Notes: a model not told the origin generated them from the sequence alone. DNA of 44,425 bases from Dawidia cretensis (GCF_018598175.1 NZ_JAHESE010000044.1:1-44425), one strand, 5' to 3'; shown: positions 7,033-15,498, counted from the stretch's first letter. A program made the numbers and translations.

Positions 7033-8484
7033 TCAGGATTGATGCGTTAGGTCTTCCCGCCACAAGGGCAGGCTCATGCAGTGAAAGCCACCGCGGGCGC
7101 GTGACAGCTCGGCGGAGGGCATCACGATCAGCGTGTCGCGCAGGGTTGCGGGCTGGAGGGTGCCGGCTTCGAGGCTTGCCAGCAGCGCTTCGGCGGTGAT
7201 AACGGAAAAGCCTGCCGCGCGAAAGGCTTCGGTAGTCTTGTCATTGCGGTCATATCCCAACACCACGCCTTCGCGCAGGGCCAGTACGTTACAGGAATCT
7301 GTCCACTGCTCGCGCACGTCGTACGGAAACTCATTGTTGCCCGAGTATATAAATACCGTTTTTTCGGGGCTCATCAATTCGTTCTCGCTGATATTGATGA
7401 GCAGGTCTTCCAGGCTGTCGAACGACACGGGACTCTCCGGGGCGTGCCGGTGAAACTGCGTGATCCTGACCGGGTCGTCCTTCTTTTTGCTTTCCAGAAT
7501 GCGTTCGATGGGGTCGGCGTTTTCTTTGCGGATGTTCGTGCGCGAGAAGTTGCCCAGCATGACCCACACGTTGCGTTTCACCTGTGTGAAGACCGTATCG
7601 ATGTGCATGTAGTCTCGCTTCTTCGGAATGCGAATGACCGTGATGGTATCGACGATCTGCCGGGCAAAGAGCAGGTTGATCACCTGGTGAGCGGCTTCCA
7701 CCGTGGTGCGTTCGCTGATGCCCAGCAACAGGTGCCTCGGGGTGATCATCATCACATCGCCCCCCTCCAACGTCACCTTCTTCTCGTCGGTGTCCTTGGG
7801 CATGAGGAAATGATAGGAGGTATCTTCGATCTCCAGGATCTTGTCGCGAAATGTTGTGAACAAGGGGTGGTTGAAGAATATATATTTGGTCAGCAGGGCT
7901 TCGCGCGTACGCGCTTTCTTTGCCGGCCGGTTTAAGAGTATATGGTCGTTAATAACCACGCCGATGTCGCGTGTGAAGATAAAGTTGGGAATCGGCGGAA
8001 AGAGCATGCGCCCATCGTGCAGGATGCCGCTGATGAGTACTTTCGAAAGCTCGCGTGGTTCCAGGGCGAAGAGGTTGTTCTGCGTTTCATACGAGCAGAA
8101 CTCGATGGCGCAGACCGAGGCAACCAGGCGCAGGCGTATGCTGGTGTCGGCCAGGATATCCGCCAGCAGCCACTGCAGCTCGATGACATTTTCAGAACGG
8201 TGAAAATCGTCGTGACAAGGTTTAAAGAAGGCCCGGCCGTTGCGGGGATCGTCGATGGTCGTCAGCTTTCCCTGAATGCGCGCAGGATCCAGGAAATACA
8301 GCAGGATGCGGGTATAAAAATCGTACTCTTTGCGGCGTATAGTGTCGAGGTGAACAATGTCTTCGAAGAGCCAGTCCTGCGCTTTGGACGGCACTACTTT
8401 GCCCAGACTGCTGTCGGGGCTGTGCACCAAAAGCCTGCGCAAGGTGCCGATCTCAGAAGTGACGCGTAAGGTTGCGGAGCTCAT
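7033..8484 (-). CDS. arcA: Arginine deiminase
   Basis: A 483-residue protein of the arginine deiminase family, which converts L-arginine to citrulline and ammonia. Visible motifs are FTRDIGVVIN, EGGDVMMITPRHLLLGISERTT (substrate carboxylate and guanidino contacts), HIDTVFTQV with the catalytic histidine, and RGGFHCMSLPLWRE with the catalytic Cys469. It is longer than the classical roughly 410-residue ArcA and resembles the Bacteroidota form. It is the first gene of the ten-gene minus-strand run; the 140 bases upstream hold no convincing promoter. No arcB or arcC is visible nearby, so the product probably feeds the neighbouring CtlX and polyamine genes rather than ATP formation. Confidence 0.88.
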   Translation of the reverse strand: MSSATLRVTSEIGTLRRLLVHSPDSSLGKVVPSKAQDWLFEDIVHLDTIRRKEYDFYTRILLYFLDPARIQGKLTTIDDPRNGRAFFKPCHDDFHRSENVIELQWLLADILADTSIRLRLVASVCAIEFCSYETQNNLFALEPRELSKVLISGILHDGRMLFPPIPNFIFTRDIGVVINDHILLNRPAKKARTREALLTKYIFFNHPLFTTFRDKILEIEDTSYHFLMPKDTDEKKVTLEGGDVMMITPRHLLLGISERTTVEAAHQVINLLFARQIVDTITVIRIPKKRDYMHIDTVFTQVKRNVWVMLGNFSRTNIRKENADPIERILESKKKDDPVRITQFHRHAPESPVSFDSLEDLLINISENELMSPEKTVFIYSGNNEFPYDVREQWTDSCNVLALREGVVLGYDRNDKTTEAFRAAGFSVITAEALLASLEAGTLQPATLRDTLIVMPSAELSRARGGFHCMSLPLWREDLTHQS

Positions 8485-8587
8485 AAACTACTTTCCGTCA
8501 AGAAACGAAGAGGCTATCAGAAAAGCAATTATCCAGCTACACCTATAAATCAGGCTTATTTGTGCGCGGCAACGGACTTCATTTGGA

Positions 8588-8609
8588 AGCGCGACAGTTT
8601 CTTCGCGCT
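8588..8609 (-). other. Short hairpin after the SGNH hydrolase gene
   Basis: An inverted repeat AGCGCGA / TCGCGCT (8588-8594 and 8603-8609) with an 8-base loop lies 15 bases beyond the stop of the SGNH hydrolase gene. No T-run follows on the minus strand, so intrinsic termination is doubtful. It might slow read-through into the arginine deiminase operon. Confidence 0.3.
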
Positions 8610-8624
8610 CATACTTCACGCTGT

Positions 8625-9593
8625 TTAATGCTTCACAATCGGCTCGCGCAGCACTTCGGTATCCTGGTCGCGCAAGGATAAGAAGTATGTGCCGGCGGCC
8701 AGGTCGGCGGTGGGGATCAGGATCGTGCCCTGGGTATCAAGCAGGACGTGTTTAATCGTTTCGCCGGTGCTGGTCAACAAGCTCAAACGCCGGTTGGGCG
8801 ACGGTGCAGCATGGCTTTGGACCTGGAGGATGTCGTGGAATGGATTGGGGTATACTTTCAAACTATAGCGTGCATCGCGAATGCCGTTTTCGGGTGTTGT
8901 GGGGGTGTTGTTACCTTCGTCTGCCGGCCTGGCGATTTTTAGATGTTCCAGGATCAGCGCTGTCCACGCGGTATACATTTTGCCGGAAGGATGCAAGCCG
9001 TCGCCGGCCACTAAATCCGCGTCAGCGAGTCCGCGGCGTGAGATGCCTGTAATGTCGATATACGTCACGCCCATGCGAATGGCGATGGCTTTGTTGGCAG
9101 CGTTAAACCGGTCGATGCCCAGCGTGATGGTAATTTGTTTGTCTTTGCCAAAGGGTGTATAGCCATAGTCGGGAATGGAGACAACAAACACGTGCGCGCG
9201 CTGGCCGCCCGCCAGGGCGATGGCCGTACTGAGCAGTCCCTCAAACTCAGGACCATAGGCCTCCACCGACTTACCCTGGTAATAATTGTTGACGCCGATG
9301 AGCAGTGACACCAGCGTGTACTCCGGCTTGAGATGGGCCTGCTGAATGGCGTCTTTGAGATTATCCGTGCGCCAGCCGGTAGTGGCAATGATAGTAGGAT
9401 CGGGGCAGGAGAGCCCTTTTCTGCGCAAGGCCTCGGCCAACTGTACCGGCCACCGCTCGGCGGGAGCGACGCTTTCACCAATGGTGTACGAGTCGCCCAG
9501 GGCGAGGAATTTAACCGGATCGACGACGTTCAGTTTCTGTGCCATACTGTCATTCACGGATGCTATCAGTAATATCAGGATAAGTTTCTTCAT
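8625..9593 (-). CDS. Secreted SGNH/GDSL hydrolase with T9SS sorting domain
   Basis: This 322-residue protein starts at the ATG at 9593 (MKKLILILLIASVNDSMAQ), a Sec signal peptide ending at MAQ-K. A TTG two codons upstream is less likely. The hydrolase domain shows block I FLALGDSYTIGES (catalytic Ser), the Gly of TTGWRTDN, block III Asn in LIGVNNYYQG and block V DGLHPSG (Asp and His). SGNH enzymes cleave esters or acyl groups from lipids or polysaccharides. The last ~75 residues (LKVYPNPFHDILQV ... GTYFLSL) are a type A C-terminal sorting domain of the type IX secretion system, so the enzyme should be secreted or surface-attached. The natural ester is unknown. Confidence 0.9.
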   Translation of the reverse strand: MKKLILILLIASVNDSMAQKLNVVDPVKFLALGDSYTIGESVAPAERWPVQLAEALRRKGLSCPDPTIIATTGWRTDNLKDAIQQAHLKPEYTLVSLLIGVNNYYQGKSVEAYGPEFEGLLSTAIALAGGQRAHVFVVSIPDYGYTPFGKDKQITITLGIDRFNAANKAIAIRMGVTYIDITGISRRGLADADLVAGDGLHPSGKMYTAWTALILEHLKIARPADEGNNTPTTPENGIRDARYSLKVYPNPFHDILQVQSHAAPSPNRRLSLLTSTGETIKHVLLDTQGTILIPTADLAAGTYFLSLRDQDTEVLREPIVKH

Positions 9594-9598
9594 ACTCA

Positions 9599-9621
9599 AG
9601 GAAACGATTGTGTAGTTTCCT
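9599..9621 (-). promoter_or_regulatory. Inverted repeat at the translation start of the SGNH gene
   Basis: AGGAAAC (9599-9605) and GTTTCCT (9615-9621) form a 7-bp inverted repeat beginning 6 bases upstream of the ATG at 9593. In the transcript it would fold a hairpin over the ribosome entry region. It could also be a protein operator. Functional meaning is inferred. Confidence 0.3.
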
Positions 9622-9675
9622 GCATGTACGCAAATGGCCGATGGCGCGGATTTCTTCGGGATATTTCCGGATAGG

Positions 9676-9707
9676 CAAAAAAAGAAGGGGCGCGAAAGCC
9701 CCTTCTT
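9676..9707 (-). terminator. Rho-independent terminator of the lipoprotein gene
   Basis: A perfect 10-bp stem (9682-9691 with 9698-9707, AAGAAGGGGC / GCCCCTTCTT) and a 6-base loop are followed on the minus strand by a run of Ts (plus-strand As at 9677-9683). It lies 25 bases after the stop of the minus-strand lipoprotein gene. Confidence 0.85.
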
Positions 9708-9731
9708 GCGGGTTGTATTTCGCTCGTGCGA

Positions 9732-10322
9732 CTATAACTCTTTGTAAAGCAAAACGTTTACATCGAGTGTAATCTGCATGTCATTCTCAGTGGAGTTGTT
9801 TACGTCATCTTTGGCGAATCTGAAACTATATTTGAATCTGAGCTCGCCGGTGGCGGCGTTGAACACGTAGTCGGACATGACCGGCTCGAACGCATTCGAT
9901 GCCGAGGGACTGTAGAAATTCACGCGAAAGTATGTTCGATCGTCAGCAACGATTGTCGTGGCGGCGTTGAGCATCCGGAATGAAACCTCGCCATCTCTCT
10001 CGGCGAGCGAAAATCCTGCCATATCTTCGCTAGAGGGGGAACCTGCCCGTCGATAAACATAAATGTTGCGTTGGAGACGATCGTTGAATATCGTTTCGAA
10101 CCAACTCGAAGTTTGGGGATTGCTGGTTCCACCATCTGTAAATTTGTATTCGGTTGAGTGGTTAAAGGCAAGGCCGTCTCTTCGTGTGCCGGTAAAAGTT
10201 GCTTTAATGCTACCCAATCTGGTGGCGGGATCTGGGTCGTCGTCTTCACTGGAACAGCCCGTGAAGAGAAAACTGGTGATGGCAAATGCCGTGAGTAGAC
10301 AAAGCGTTGGAAGTTTTCTCAT
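9732..10322 (-). CDS. Lipoprotein of unknown function
   Basis: A 196-residue protein with an N-terminal lipoprotein signal (MRKLPTLCLLTAFAITSFLFTGC, lipid Cys23). The cysteine is followed by SSEDDDPDP, an acidic stretch like the Bacteroidota lipoprotein export signal, so surface exposure is likely. The mature part is rich in beta-strand-like alternation (SIKATFTGTRRDGLAF, YVFNAATGELRFKYSF) with no cysteine or obvious catalytic motif. No family is recognised. It is a single gene closed by its own terminator. Confidence 0.7.
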   Translation of the reverse strand: MRKLPTLCLLTAFAITSFLFTGCSSEDDDPDPATRLGSIKATFTGTRRDGLAFNHSTEYKFTDGGTSNPQTSSWFETIFNDRLQRNIYVYRRAGSPSSEDMAGFSLAERDGEVSFRMLNAATTIVADDRTYFRVNFYSPSASNAFEPVMSDYVFNAATGELRFKYSFRFAKDDVNNSTENDMQITLDVNVLLYKEL

Positions 10323-10336
10323 AGGAAAGATTAGAT

Positions 10337-10350
10337 CGTTAAAGTTAACG
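10337..10350. promoter_or_regulatory. Inverted repeat upstream of lipoprotein gene
   Basis: CGTTAA-AG-TTAACG is a perfect 6-bp inverted repeat with a 2-base centre, 15 bases upstream of the lipoprotein ATG. On the minus strand it overlaps TAACTTTA, a near match to the -7 element TAnnTTTG. It could be an operator over the promoter; no -33 element is clear. Confidence 0.3.
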
Positions 10351-10410
10351 GAGATTGTTTAGCAGAATTCGGGCCAGGGTATTGGAATGGCATGTCCGAT
10401 GCCGTAATAC

Positions 10411-10441
10411 AAAAAAAAAGAGGATGCGTTAGAGCATCCTC
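10411..10441 (-). terminator. Rho-independent terminator of the MFS gene
   Basis: An 8-bp stem (10420-10427 with 10434-10441, GAGGATGC / GCATCCTC), a 6-base loop and, on the minus strand, nine following Ts (plus-strand As 10411-10419). It lies 29 bases beyond the MFS transporter stop. Confidence 0.85.
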
Positions 10442-10469
10442 ATTTCAAGTTTTGGTGTTATTAGGGCTA

Positions 10470-11708
10470 TTACACTACCGCCTTCTTCCGCCCGCGCATA
10501 TAAAACACGAGGCCAGCGAAGGCAACCGTGAGTATAATGGGAATAACGAGTGTCACATTGATGATTTCAGGCCCAGCCGCCTTCCGCGCCTCTGCCAGCA
10601 GGTTGACGGTTTCAGCTTCCGAGATTCCTGCAGGGATCTTGCTTTTCACCAGGTTATCGTAGTACCCGCCCATGAAAATGAGATACAGTGACACGGCAAA
10701 CATGCCGGCGCCGCCCATAAAGTTCAGGCCGACAGCCCCCGTGCGGGGCAGGTTCTCGGCAACAAAGCCGATCATCGTTGGCCAGAAGTAGCATACACCC
10801 ATGCCGAACGCCAGCGCGCCGACAAAGATCATGTTGCCGCTGGTATGGCCCAGCAGGTAGAGACCCAATACCGAAAGTACGGCAGATATCAGCAGCACAC
10901 CTTGCGGTGAGAACCGGTGTACGACTGGCTCTGCCAGGCCACGGCCTATTACCATGATGCCGGTGGTCAGTGTCAGCACGAGCAGGGCGTTATCGGTTAC
11001 GCTGCGCAGTAGCACGTCGATCCATTGACCGGTGAACAGCTCGGTGATCGCGGTGCCGAACATGCAGATGATCATAAAGATAAAAAGCGGGCTAAGCAAT
11101 GCTTTGTACATCTCGCCGGTAGAAACACCCTTGGCGACACGTTCTGTTACCGGGAAAGTAAGGCGTGAGAAAAAGTAGCCGTATAGCAGCGTAGGGATCA
11201 GCATGGTGGCTACCTGCACCTGCCAGCCGAGGCCGAGCTTGGTAAAGAAGAATACGATGAGTGTGCCGATAAAAATGCCTCCCGGGAACCACAAGTGAAA
11301 GTGGTTAAGCTTGGTGGTTTTGTTGTCGGGGTAAATGGTTGCTACCAGCGGGTTACATGCCGCTTCGACTGTACCGTTGGCAATGCCGATCAGCAACGTG
11401 GACAGGAAGAGCGACCAATAGCCGGAGGCAAAGATCGTAAAGATGATGCCCGCCAGGTGGAACAGGAAGGCGACCACCAGCAGACGCTTCATGCCGATGA
11501 TATCGACCACCATGCCACCGATGATTACCGCCAGCGGAAAGCCCCAGAAGGCTGTAGCGGTGATGACACCCAGCTCGGTGGCGGAAAGTTGAAAAGTAGT
11601 ACCCAGCTCGTTGAGGATACCGGCGCGGATGCCGAACGACAGGGATGTAACCAGCAGCGCCAGGCAGCTGGCCCAAAACAGGCGTGAGCGGTCAATGGTT
11701 TGTTCCAT
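10470..11708 (-). CDS. MFS transporter, probably sugar uptake
   Basis: This 412-residue protein has about twelve hydrophobic helices and the two-half layout of the major facilitator superfamily. The loop after helix 2 (GGMVVDIIGMKRLLVV) matches the MFS G-x-x-x-D-x-x-G-x-[KR] signature. It resembles the Bacteroidota sugar/sugar-derivative MFS group. The substrate cannot be read from sequence. Its position next to the XylR-like regulator and xylB-xylA makes xylose or a xylose-containing sugar plausible. A separate 144-bp upstream gap with a palindrome (11818-11829) suggests its own regulated promoter. Confidence 0.8.
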   Translation of the reverse strand: MEQTIDRSRLFWASCLALLVTSLSFGIRAGILNELGTTFQLSATELGVITATAFWGFPLAVIIGGMVVDIIGMKRLLVVAFLFHLAGIIFTIFASGYWSLFLSTLLIGIANGTVEAACNPLVATIYPDNKTTKLNHFHLWFPGGIFIGTLIVFFFTKLGLGWQVQVATMLIPTLLYGYFFSRLTFPVTERVAKGVSTGEMYKALLSPLFIFMIICMFGTAITELFTGQWIDVLLRSVTDNALLVLTLTTGIMVIGRGLAEPVVHRFSPQGVLLISAVLSVLGLYLLGHTSGNMIFVGALAFGMGVCYFWPTMIGFVAENLPRTGAVGLNFMGGAGMFAVSLYLIFMGGYYDNLVKSKIPAGISEAETVNLLAEARKAAGPEIINVTLVIPIILTVAFAGLVFYMRGRKKAVV

Positions 11709-11817
11709 AGGATAGTATATGTTCGATTTAGGTTTAGCGCCCGGAATATGGATGTATTTTTGTTGCTTTCCAACGATTGCAAGCTACAATTATTCCAGTG
11801 GGTTATGGTCGTTTAGA

Positions 11818-11829
11818 CTATTATAATAG
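11818..11829. promoter_or_regulatory. 12-bp perfect palindrome between regulator and transporter genes
   Basis: CTATTATAATAG is a perfect palindrome in the 144-bp gap between the XylR-like regulator and the MFS gene. It begins with ACTAT, as does the candidate operator near xylB (12609 onward). It may be a regulator site controlling the transporter; binding is not shown. Confidence 0.35.
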
Positions 11830-11852
11830 ATCACCGGCCTGGCCACACGCCG

Positions 11853-12551
11853 TTAGAGCTCGAACGTAAAGCCCTTCTCGGTCAGTTTATCATAGGTCTT
11901 TTTGTCGAAACGGTAGAGGCTGGCGGCGCGGTGCGACACATCGGTCTGCTTTTCTTTACACGGCAGTAGCAGGTTCATTTTCATGAGCTTACGCCGGAAG
12001 TTGGGCTTGTCCAGCTTTTGGCCCAGCAGTGCTTCGTACAATTCCTGTAGTTGCAGCAGTGTAAACTTCTTGGGCAGCAGGTTGAACCCAATCGGCTCGT
12101 GGCGCACCTTGTGTTTGAGGTGCCGCAGGCCGGCGTGGAGAATGGCGCTGTGGTCGTAGGGTAAGGAGGGCACGTCGCCCAGCTTAAACCACTTCACGTC
12201 CGACGCAGTGAAGCCGGCACCCAGTGTATAGGCCTCGGGCTTAACCAGCGCATAATACGCAATGGTGATGACACGCTTGGTAGGGTAGCGCTGCACGTCG
12301 CCAAAAGCCCGGAGCTGCTCCAGGTAGATCTTCGACACACCGGTAAGGTCTTGCAGAATGCGGGCCGCGGCAGCGTCGGCGCTTTCGTTGTATTTGATCC
12401 AGCCGCCCGGCAGCGCCCATTTACCTTTGCTGATCCCTTCGCCGTGTTGTACGAGCAAAATGTCGAGCTCGTTCTTCTGGAAGCCAAAGATCAGACAGTC
12501 GATCGACAGAGCATCAATAATCGCATCGGGTGTTTCGTGGGGCATGGGCAT
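11853..12551 (-). CDS. xylR: NUDIX-winged-helix sugar regulator, XylR-like
   Basis: This 232-residue protein is read from the ATG at 12551; a longer upstream frame would cross into xylB. Residues about 14-145 form a NUDIX domain (IDCLIFGFQKNELDILLVQH, LPGGWIKYNESADAAA), and about 150-232 a winged-helix DNA-binding domain (FTLLQLQELYEALLGQKLDKP, FRRKLMKMNLL). The Nudix box at 50-72 keeps Gly50, Glu56 and Arg64, but the RE...EE positions read RI...DL, so hydrolase activity is probably lost. Such NrtR-type proteins regulate arabinose and xylose genes in Bacteroides. Divergence from xylB-xylA, 109 bp apart, makes it the likely xylose-responsive regulator, with a xylose metabolite as inferred effector. 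Confidence 0.82.
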   Translation of the reverse strand: MPMPHETPDAIIDALSIDCLIFGFQKNELDILLVQHGEGISKGKWALPGGWIKYNESADAAAARILQDLTGVSKIYLEQLRAFGDVQRYPTKRVITIAYYALVKPEAYTLGAGFTASDVKWFKLGDVPSLPYDHSAILHAGLRHLKHKVRHEPIGFNLLPKKFTLLQLQELYEALLGQKLDKPNFRRKLMKMNLLLPCKEKQTDVSHRAASLYRFDKKTYDKLTEKGFTFEL

Positions 12552-12574
12552 AAGTGTGCTGTGGAGGCCAAGAT

Positions 12575-12605
12575 AGAAAATAATTTCGGACACCTTGTAG
12601 TCAAA
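12575..12605 (-). promoter_or_regulatory. Candidate promoter of xylR
   Basis: On the minus strand a -33 TTTG (12605-12602) is followed after exactly 19 bases by TATTTTCT (12582-12575), two mismatches from the Bacteroidetes -7 consensus TAnnTTTG. Transcription would start near 12570, some 20 bases before the xylR ATG. Confidence 0.4.
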
Positions 12606-12608
12606 TGT

Positions 12609-12627
12609 ACTATAAGTTATATCTTTA
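12609..12627. promoter_or_regulatory. Candidate XylR operator and xylB -7 region
   Basis: TATAAGTTATA at 12611-12621 is an 11-bp palindrome in the xylR-xylB divergent gap. It includes the ACTATAAG word (12609-12616) that recurs at 17548 and 17643. It overlaps TATCTTTA (12620-12627), a 7/8 match to the -7 element for xylB. A clear -33 at the right spacing is missing (TTG at 12595-12597, 22 bases away). The site is well placed for repression of xylBA and autoregulation. Confidence 0.4.
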
Positions 12628-12660
12628 CCGACATCATCAACCGATTGAACCATTGTTAAT

Positions 12661-14160
12661 ATGAAGAAATACCTCCTGGGGTACGATGTCGGAAGCTCTT
12701 CCGTGAAGGCCTCGCTGGTCGATGCCGACACGGGCCTGACCGTTGGCGCGGCACATTCGCCTGCCGAAGAAATGGGCATGCTGGCCGTGCAGCCGGGCTG
12801 GGCCGAGCAAGATCCCGCCCTGTGGTGGGAGCACGCCGTCAAGGCGCTGCAGGGCGCCCTGATGCAGTCGGGTGTCAACCCCGCGGCCATTGCCGCCATT
12901 GGTATTTCCTATCAAATGCACGGCCTGGTCTGTGTCGATAAGAACCAGGATGTATTGCGGCCGTCGATCATCTGGTGCGACAGCCGTGCCGTCGAGATCG
13001 GCAAGAACGCGTCGAAGGTGCTTGGCGAAGGCTATGCCCTGCAACACTTGCTGAACTCGCCCGGTAACTTTACAGCCTCCAAGCTGCGCTGGGTGAAGTT
13101 GAACGAGCCCGCGGTCTTTGACCGGATCGACAAAGTCATGCTGCCCGGCGACTACCTGGCAATGAAGCTTACCGGCGAAGTCGTAACCACCGCATCGGGC
13201 CTCTCGGAAGGTATGTTCTGGGACTACCAGGACGAGGCGCCGTCTAAGCGCCTGCTGGAGCAATACGGCGTTCCCGCCAGCATGCTGGCCCGGCAGGAGC
13301 CAACCTTTTCGATTCAGGGAAAAGTACGTGCGGCGGTAGCCGGGCAATTGGGTCTGACGGCAGGTATTCCGGTAAGCTATCGCGCCGGCGATCAACCCAA
13401 CAACGCATTCTCTCTCAATGTGCTCAATCCCGGCGAGACCGCTGCCACGGCAGGCACTTCGGGTGTGATCTATAGCGTGACCGACAAGAACGCATATGAC
13501 ACGCGCTCGCGGGTCAACACGTTCATTCACGTCAATGATAAACACCCCGCGAAACGCAACGGTGTATTGCTCTGCATTAACGGTACGGGCATTCTTAACA
13601 GCTGGCTGCGCAAGATGGCGCGCGGCGAGGGTGATTTGTACGGTTATGACCGCATCAATAGCATCGCGGCCGGTGCACCGATTGGTGCGGAAGGTTTGAC
13701 GGTGTTGCCTTTTGGCAATGGCGCTGAGCGCGTGCTGGAGGACAAAAACATCAACAGCTCATTGTTTGGCCTGGACTTCAATCAACATGGACAGGCGCAT
13801 CTCTTCCGCGCGGCGCAGGAGGGTATTGTGTTTGCGCTGAAGTATGGCTTTGATGTGTTACAGGAAATGGGCCTGAAGACACAGGTGATCCGTGCCGGCA
13901 ATGCGAACATGTTCTTAAGCCCGCTGTTCCGCGAAGCGTTTGTGAATACCATTGGCGCCCGGCTGGAGCTGTATGATACTGATGGTTCGAAAGGCGCAGC
14001 GTTGGGTGCAGGCGTAGGCGCGGGGATCTATGGCGCGTTTGAAGATGCCTTCCGCGGACTGAAGCTTATTCGCTCGGAAGATCCGGTGGCCGGCAAGGCC
14101 GATGCGTATGCCGCGGCGTATGACCGCTGGCTTCAACAATTACAGAAACAAATCAATTAA
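12661..14160 (+). CDS. xylB: Xylulokinase
   Basis: This 499-residue FGGY-family kinase phosphorylates D-xylulose to xylulose-5-phosphate with ATP. Visible features are the N-terminal phosphate-binding strand LLGYDVGSSSVKASLVD, substrate-region segments IGISYQMHGLV and IIWCDSRA, GDYLAMKLTGE, the catalytic Asp244 in RAGDQPNNAF, and the ATP-side loop ATAGTSGVIYS. Its length equals that of normal xylulokinases. It is followed nine bases later by xylA, and together they convert xylose to a pentose-phosphate intermediate. Transcription is probably controlled by the divergent XylR-like regulator. Confidence 0.93.
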   Translation: MKKYLLGYDVGSSSVKASLVDADTGLTVGAAHSPAEEMGMLAVQPGWAEQDPALWWEHAVKALQGALMQSGVNPAAIAAIGISYQMHGLVCVDKNQDVLRPSIIWCDSRAVEIGKNASKVLGEGYALQHLLNSPGNFTASKLRWVKLNEPAVFDRIDKVMLPGDYLAMKLTGEVVTTASGLSEGMFWDYQDEAPSKRLLEQYGVPASMLARQEPTFSIQGKVRAAVAGQLGLTAGIPVSYRAGDQPNNAFSLNVLNPGETAATAGTSGVIYSVTDKNAYDTRSRVNTFIHVNDKHPAKRNGVLLCINGTGILNSWLRKMARGEGDLYGYDRINSIAAGAPIGAEGLTVLPFGNGAERVLEDKNINSSLFGLDFNQHGQAHLFRAAQEGIVFALKYGFDVLQEMGLKTQVIRAGNANMFLSPLFREAFVNTIGARLELYDTDGSKGAALGAGVGAGIYGAFEDAFRGLKLIRSEDPVAGKADAYAAAYDRWLQQLQKQIN

Positions 14161-14169
14161 GGCTATACT

Positions 14170-15498
14170 ATGAAACTTTCACTTGGAGACAAAGAGTACT
14201 TCAAAGGCGTAGGCCAGGTCAAGTACGAAGGCAAGGATTCCGACAACCCGCTCGCGTTTAAATTCTATGACGCCAAGCGCAAGATCGGCAAGAAGACCAT
14301 GGAAGAGCACTTCCGCTTTGCCATTGCCTATTGGCATACCTTCTGCGGCACCGGCGGCGATCCGTTCGGACCGGGCACCAAGAACTTCCCCTGGAACCAA
14401 CGCGAAGATGCCGTTGAGCGCGCCTTCGACAAAATGGATGCAGCCTTTGAGTTTATTACCAAGATCGGTTCGCCTTTCTATTGCTTTCACGACTACGACC
14501 TGGTAGACGAAGGGTCTACCTTGAAAGAGTCCGAAGCACGCCTGGCGAAGGTGGTGGAGTATGCCAGGAAAAAACAAAAGGCTTCCGGCGTAAAGCTGCT
14601 GTGGGGTACAGCCAACCTGTTCTCGCACCCGCGCTATATGAACGGTGCCGCTACCAATCCGGATTTTAACGTCGTGGCCCATGCCGGCGCACAGGTAAAG
14701 AATGCCCTGGACGCTACCATCGAGCTGGGGGGTACGAACTACGTATTCTGGGGCGGCCGCGAAGGTTATATGTCACTGCTCAACACCGATATGAAGCGTG
14801 AGCAAGAGCATATGGCGCGCTTCCTGCACGTAGCAAAAGACTACGCCCGTGCGCAAGGCTTTAAAGGCACCTTCCTGCTCGAGCCTAAGCCCATGGAGCC
14901 GTCGAAACACCAGTACGACTTCGACGCCGCAACGTGTATCGCCTTCCTGCGCGAGTTCGACCTGATGGATGATTTCAAGCTGAACATCGAAGTAAACCAT
15001 GCCACCCTGGCCCAACATACCTTCGATCACGAGCTGCAGGTAGCGGCCAACGCCGGCGTGCTCGGCAGCATCGACGCCAACCGCGGCGACTACCAGAACG
15101 GCTGGGATACCGACCAGTTCCCGAACAACCTGTTTGAGCTGACGGAAGCCATGCTGGTGATTTTACAATCCGGCGGCTTTAAGAACGGCGGCGTAAACTT
15201 CGACGCGAAGACACGCCGCAACTCAACCGACCTGGTGGATGTCTTCTACGCACACATTGGCGGTATGGACACGTTTGCCCGCGCCCTGCTGACAGCCCAG
15301 TCCATCCTCGACGACGGCACGTACCTGAAGCTGCGCAAAGAACGGTATGCATCGTTCGACAGCGGCAAAGGTAGACAGTTCGAGCAAGGCAAAGTGACCC
15401 TGGAAGAGCTGCGCACGTTGGCCCACAAGGCCGGCGAGCCGCAACAGATCAGCGGCAAACAAGAGTACTACGAGAACCTGCTTAGCAAGTTCATCTAG
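14170..15498 (+). CDS. xylA: Xylose isomerase
   Basis: A 442-residue class II xylose isomerase that interconverts D-xylose and D-xylulose. Family signatures are clear: FCFHDYDLV-type segment with the catalytic histidine (YCFHDYDL), [26 protein letters not shown] with metal ligands, [14 protein letters not shown], and [20 protein letters not shown] with the acidic metal-2 ligands. It is the second gene of the xylBA operon and is closed by a strong terminator at 15511-15554. Confidence 0.96.
   Translation: MKLSLGDKEYFKGVGQVKYEGKDSDNPLAFKFYDAKRKIGKKTMEEHFRFAIAYWHTFCGTGGDPFGPGTKNFPWNQREDAVERAFDKMDAAFEFITKIGSPFYCFHDYDLVDEGSTLKESEARLAKVVEYARKKQKASGVKLLWGTANLFSHPRYMNGAATNPDFNVVAHAGAQVKNALDATIELGGTNYVFWGGREGYMSLLNTDMKREQEHMARFLHVAKDYARAQGFKGTFLLEPKPMEPSKHQYDFDAATCIAFLREFDLMDDFKLNIEVNHATLAQHTFDHELQVAANAGVLGSIDANRGDYQNGWDTDQFPNNLFELTEAMLVILQSGGFKNGGVNFDAKTRRNSTDLVDVFYAHIGGMDTFARALLTAQSILDDGTYLKLRKERYASFDSGKGRQFEQGKVTLEELRTLAHKAGEPQQISGKQEYYENLLSKFI

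Noticed and set aside
8485-8624. Promoter for the arginine/polyamine operon
   Set aside because: No -33/-7 pair of the Bacteroidetes type could be placed with acceptable spacing, so none is annotated.
12552-12899. Extended N-terminus for the XylR-like regulator
   Set aside because: The extra 116 codons run through the divergent gap and into xylB on the other strand; the NUDIX domain begins just after the ATG at 12551.
12637-13545. A 302-codon minus-strand frame opposite xylB
   Set aside because: It is antisense to clear xylulokinase motifs and has no start context or domain of its own.
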